Assembly: GCA_002471665.1 (NCBI GenBank) | Contig: DKQK01000025.1 | Span: 358,324 to 422,323 of the forward strand | Origin: Gammaproteobacteria bacterium UBA7310 | GTDB taxonomy: Bacteria > Pseudomonadota > Gammaproteobacteria > Pseudomonadales > Ketobacteraceae | Length of the DNA: 64,000 nt | Direction of reading: 5' to 3' | Part shown: positions 63,398-64,000 of the stretch, one piece after another | Numbering within the stretch: position 1 is the stretch's first letter | How the letters are laid out: the number at the start of each line of letters is the position of its first letter | Notes under the pieces: model-generated | The model's database searches: none | Told to the model about the DNA's origin: nothing | The model's input: only the letters and a program-made list of their open reading frames with translations | Program-made: the position numbers and the translations under genes

Positions 63398-64000
63398 TCA
63401 GCGGCGCCGGCGACGATACACCGCCACCGCGATCACCAGCAGGGTCAATAATAAGGGTACCAGTGCAATATTGATCAGTTTCAGTTTGAAGTCCAGCTGT
63501 TCAATGTCCTTATTCAGCTGGTGCTGAACGTTACGCAGCTTTTTACGTATGGCCAGCTTTTCCTGTTGAAATTGCAGCAACTGCGCCTCCACTTCCGGGG
63601 TGAGGGTGATGCTGTTGCCATTGTCACCCTGCTGGCTCTGCAGCTCCATGAGCTTTTGCTCTACGGCCTGAAGCTGGTTCTGCAGATCCTGCTCCACATC
63701 CCGGAACCGGGCTTCCGCCTCCCGCTGCATGGCTTTAACCACGGTAAACGGCCGGAAATACCGCCCCTGCCCGCGAATACTGATCAGATCGGAGCTTCCC
63801 GTCAGCATATCCACGGCGTTGAAGAAGAAATCGCCATTATCGGCAAACGGGGATGCGACGTTCTGACCAAAGAACTGACGAATCTGAACCCAAAGCCGAT
63901 CACTGAGCACATCGGTATCGGCCACGATCACCACATTGATGGGCTGCCGGGAGCGTTTCAGATACTCCATGGGCTTGGCATCGGACGCCGCTGATTCCGC
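63398..64000 (-). CDS. GldG-like ABC-transporter auxiliary protein, 5' part outside the window
   Basis: C-terminal fragment of about 200 residues; the frame stays open to the window edge (AESAASDAKPMEYLKRS). It matches the end of GldG/ABC_transp_aux proteins that accompany a two-gene ABC transporter. The motifs are INVVIVADTDVLSDRLWVQIRQFFGQNVASPFADNGDFFFNAVDMLTGSSDLISIRGQGRYFRPF. A coiled coil (EAEARFRDVEQDLQNQLQAVEQKLMELQ), one membrane span near the end and RRRRR follow. The transported substrate is unknown. It precedes tilS by 16 bp. Confidence 0.86.
   Translation of the reverse strand, partial: AESAASDAKPMEYLKRSRQPINVVIVADTDVLSDRLWVQIRQFFGQNVASPFADNGDFFFNAVDMLTGSSDLISIRGQGRYFRPFTVVKAMQREAEARFRDVEQDLQNQLQAVEQKLMELQSQQGDNGNSITLTPEVEAQLLQFQQEKLAIRKKLRNVQHQLNKDIEQLDFKLKLINIALVPLLLTLLVIAVAVYRRRRR

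Overview
The window looks like chromosome of a Pseudomonas/Marinobacter/Alcanivorax/Ketobacter-type gammaproteobacterium, probably marine or hydrocarbon-associated. The evidence is gene order: alaS-lysC-csrA-tRNA-Ser-tRNA-Arg, pncC-recA, mutS-fdxA-rpoS-nlpD-pcm-truD-ispF, and ispD-ftsB-eno-kdsA-pyrG-tilS all follow the pseudomonad layout, and the flg cluster carries sigma54 and sigma28 promoters of the pseudomonad/vibrio type. The species cannot be fixed from sequence reading alone. No phage, insertion sequence, integrase or CRISPR array was seen.

Region 1 (1-18837) is a flagellar and chemotaxis block. On the minus strand it runs cheV-cheR, flgBCDE (sigma54 promoter), flgFGHIJKL (second sigma54 promoter after a terminator), then two collinear flagellin genes, the distal one with a near-consensus sigma28 promoter. 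Divergently lie flgA, flgM (two tandem sigma28 promoters), flgN and a YcgR-like PilZ protein, so the block carries the hierarchy sigma54 -> FliA/FlgM -> flagellin and a c-di-GMP output.

Region 2 (18838-34144) is metabolic. It holds an ArsS-type radical SAM gene with two glycosyltransferases (arsenosugar-type cluster), a pair of acyl-CoA dehydrogenases, tRNA-Arg(CCT), molybdate transporter genes modBC without modA, a rhomboid protease, a BCP peroxiredoxin, ferrochelatase, a Ser/Thr kinase with a second degenerate kinase domain, an unknown small protein, and the Na+-pumping oxaloacetate decarboxylase oadGAB.

Region 3 (34320-47351) holds tRNA-Arg(ACG), tRNA-Ser(GCT), csrA, lysC, alaS and recX. 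About 6 kb of extra genes then separates recX from recA. This insert carries an Anr/Fnr regulator with the complete Cys set, hemN, an Hsp20 chaperone, a coiled-coil protein and a Baeyer-Villiger-type monooxygenase. Three of its genes have FNR/Anr boxes at class II promoter spacing. recA has a LexA box and is preceded by pncC.

Region 4 (47519-64000) is the mutS-fdxA-rpoS-nlpD-popT-pcm-truD-ispF-ispD-ftsB-eno-kdsA-pyrG-tilS row, ending in the C-terminal part of a GldG-like gene. surE, usual next to pcm, is missing from its place. The most notable feature is the 870-bp fdxA-rpoS gap. It holds two tandem minus-strand, GGA-rich small RNAs with related 5' ends and terminators, each preceded by a GacA-box-like palindrome about 160 bp upstream. 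They look like a duplicated RsmZ locus, which would titrate the CsrA encoded 16 kb away and link Gac/Rsm, RpoS and motility control within one window.
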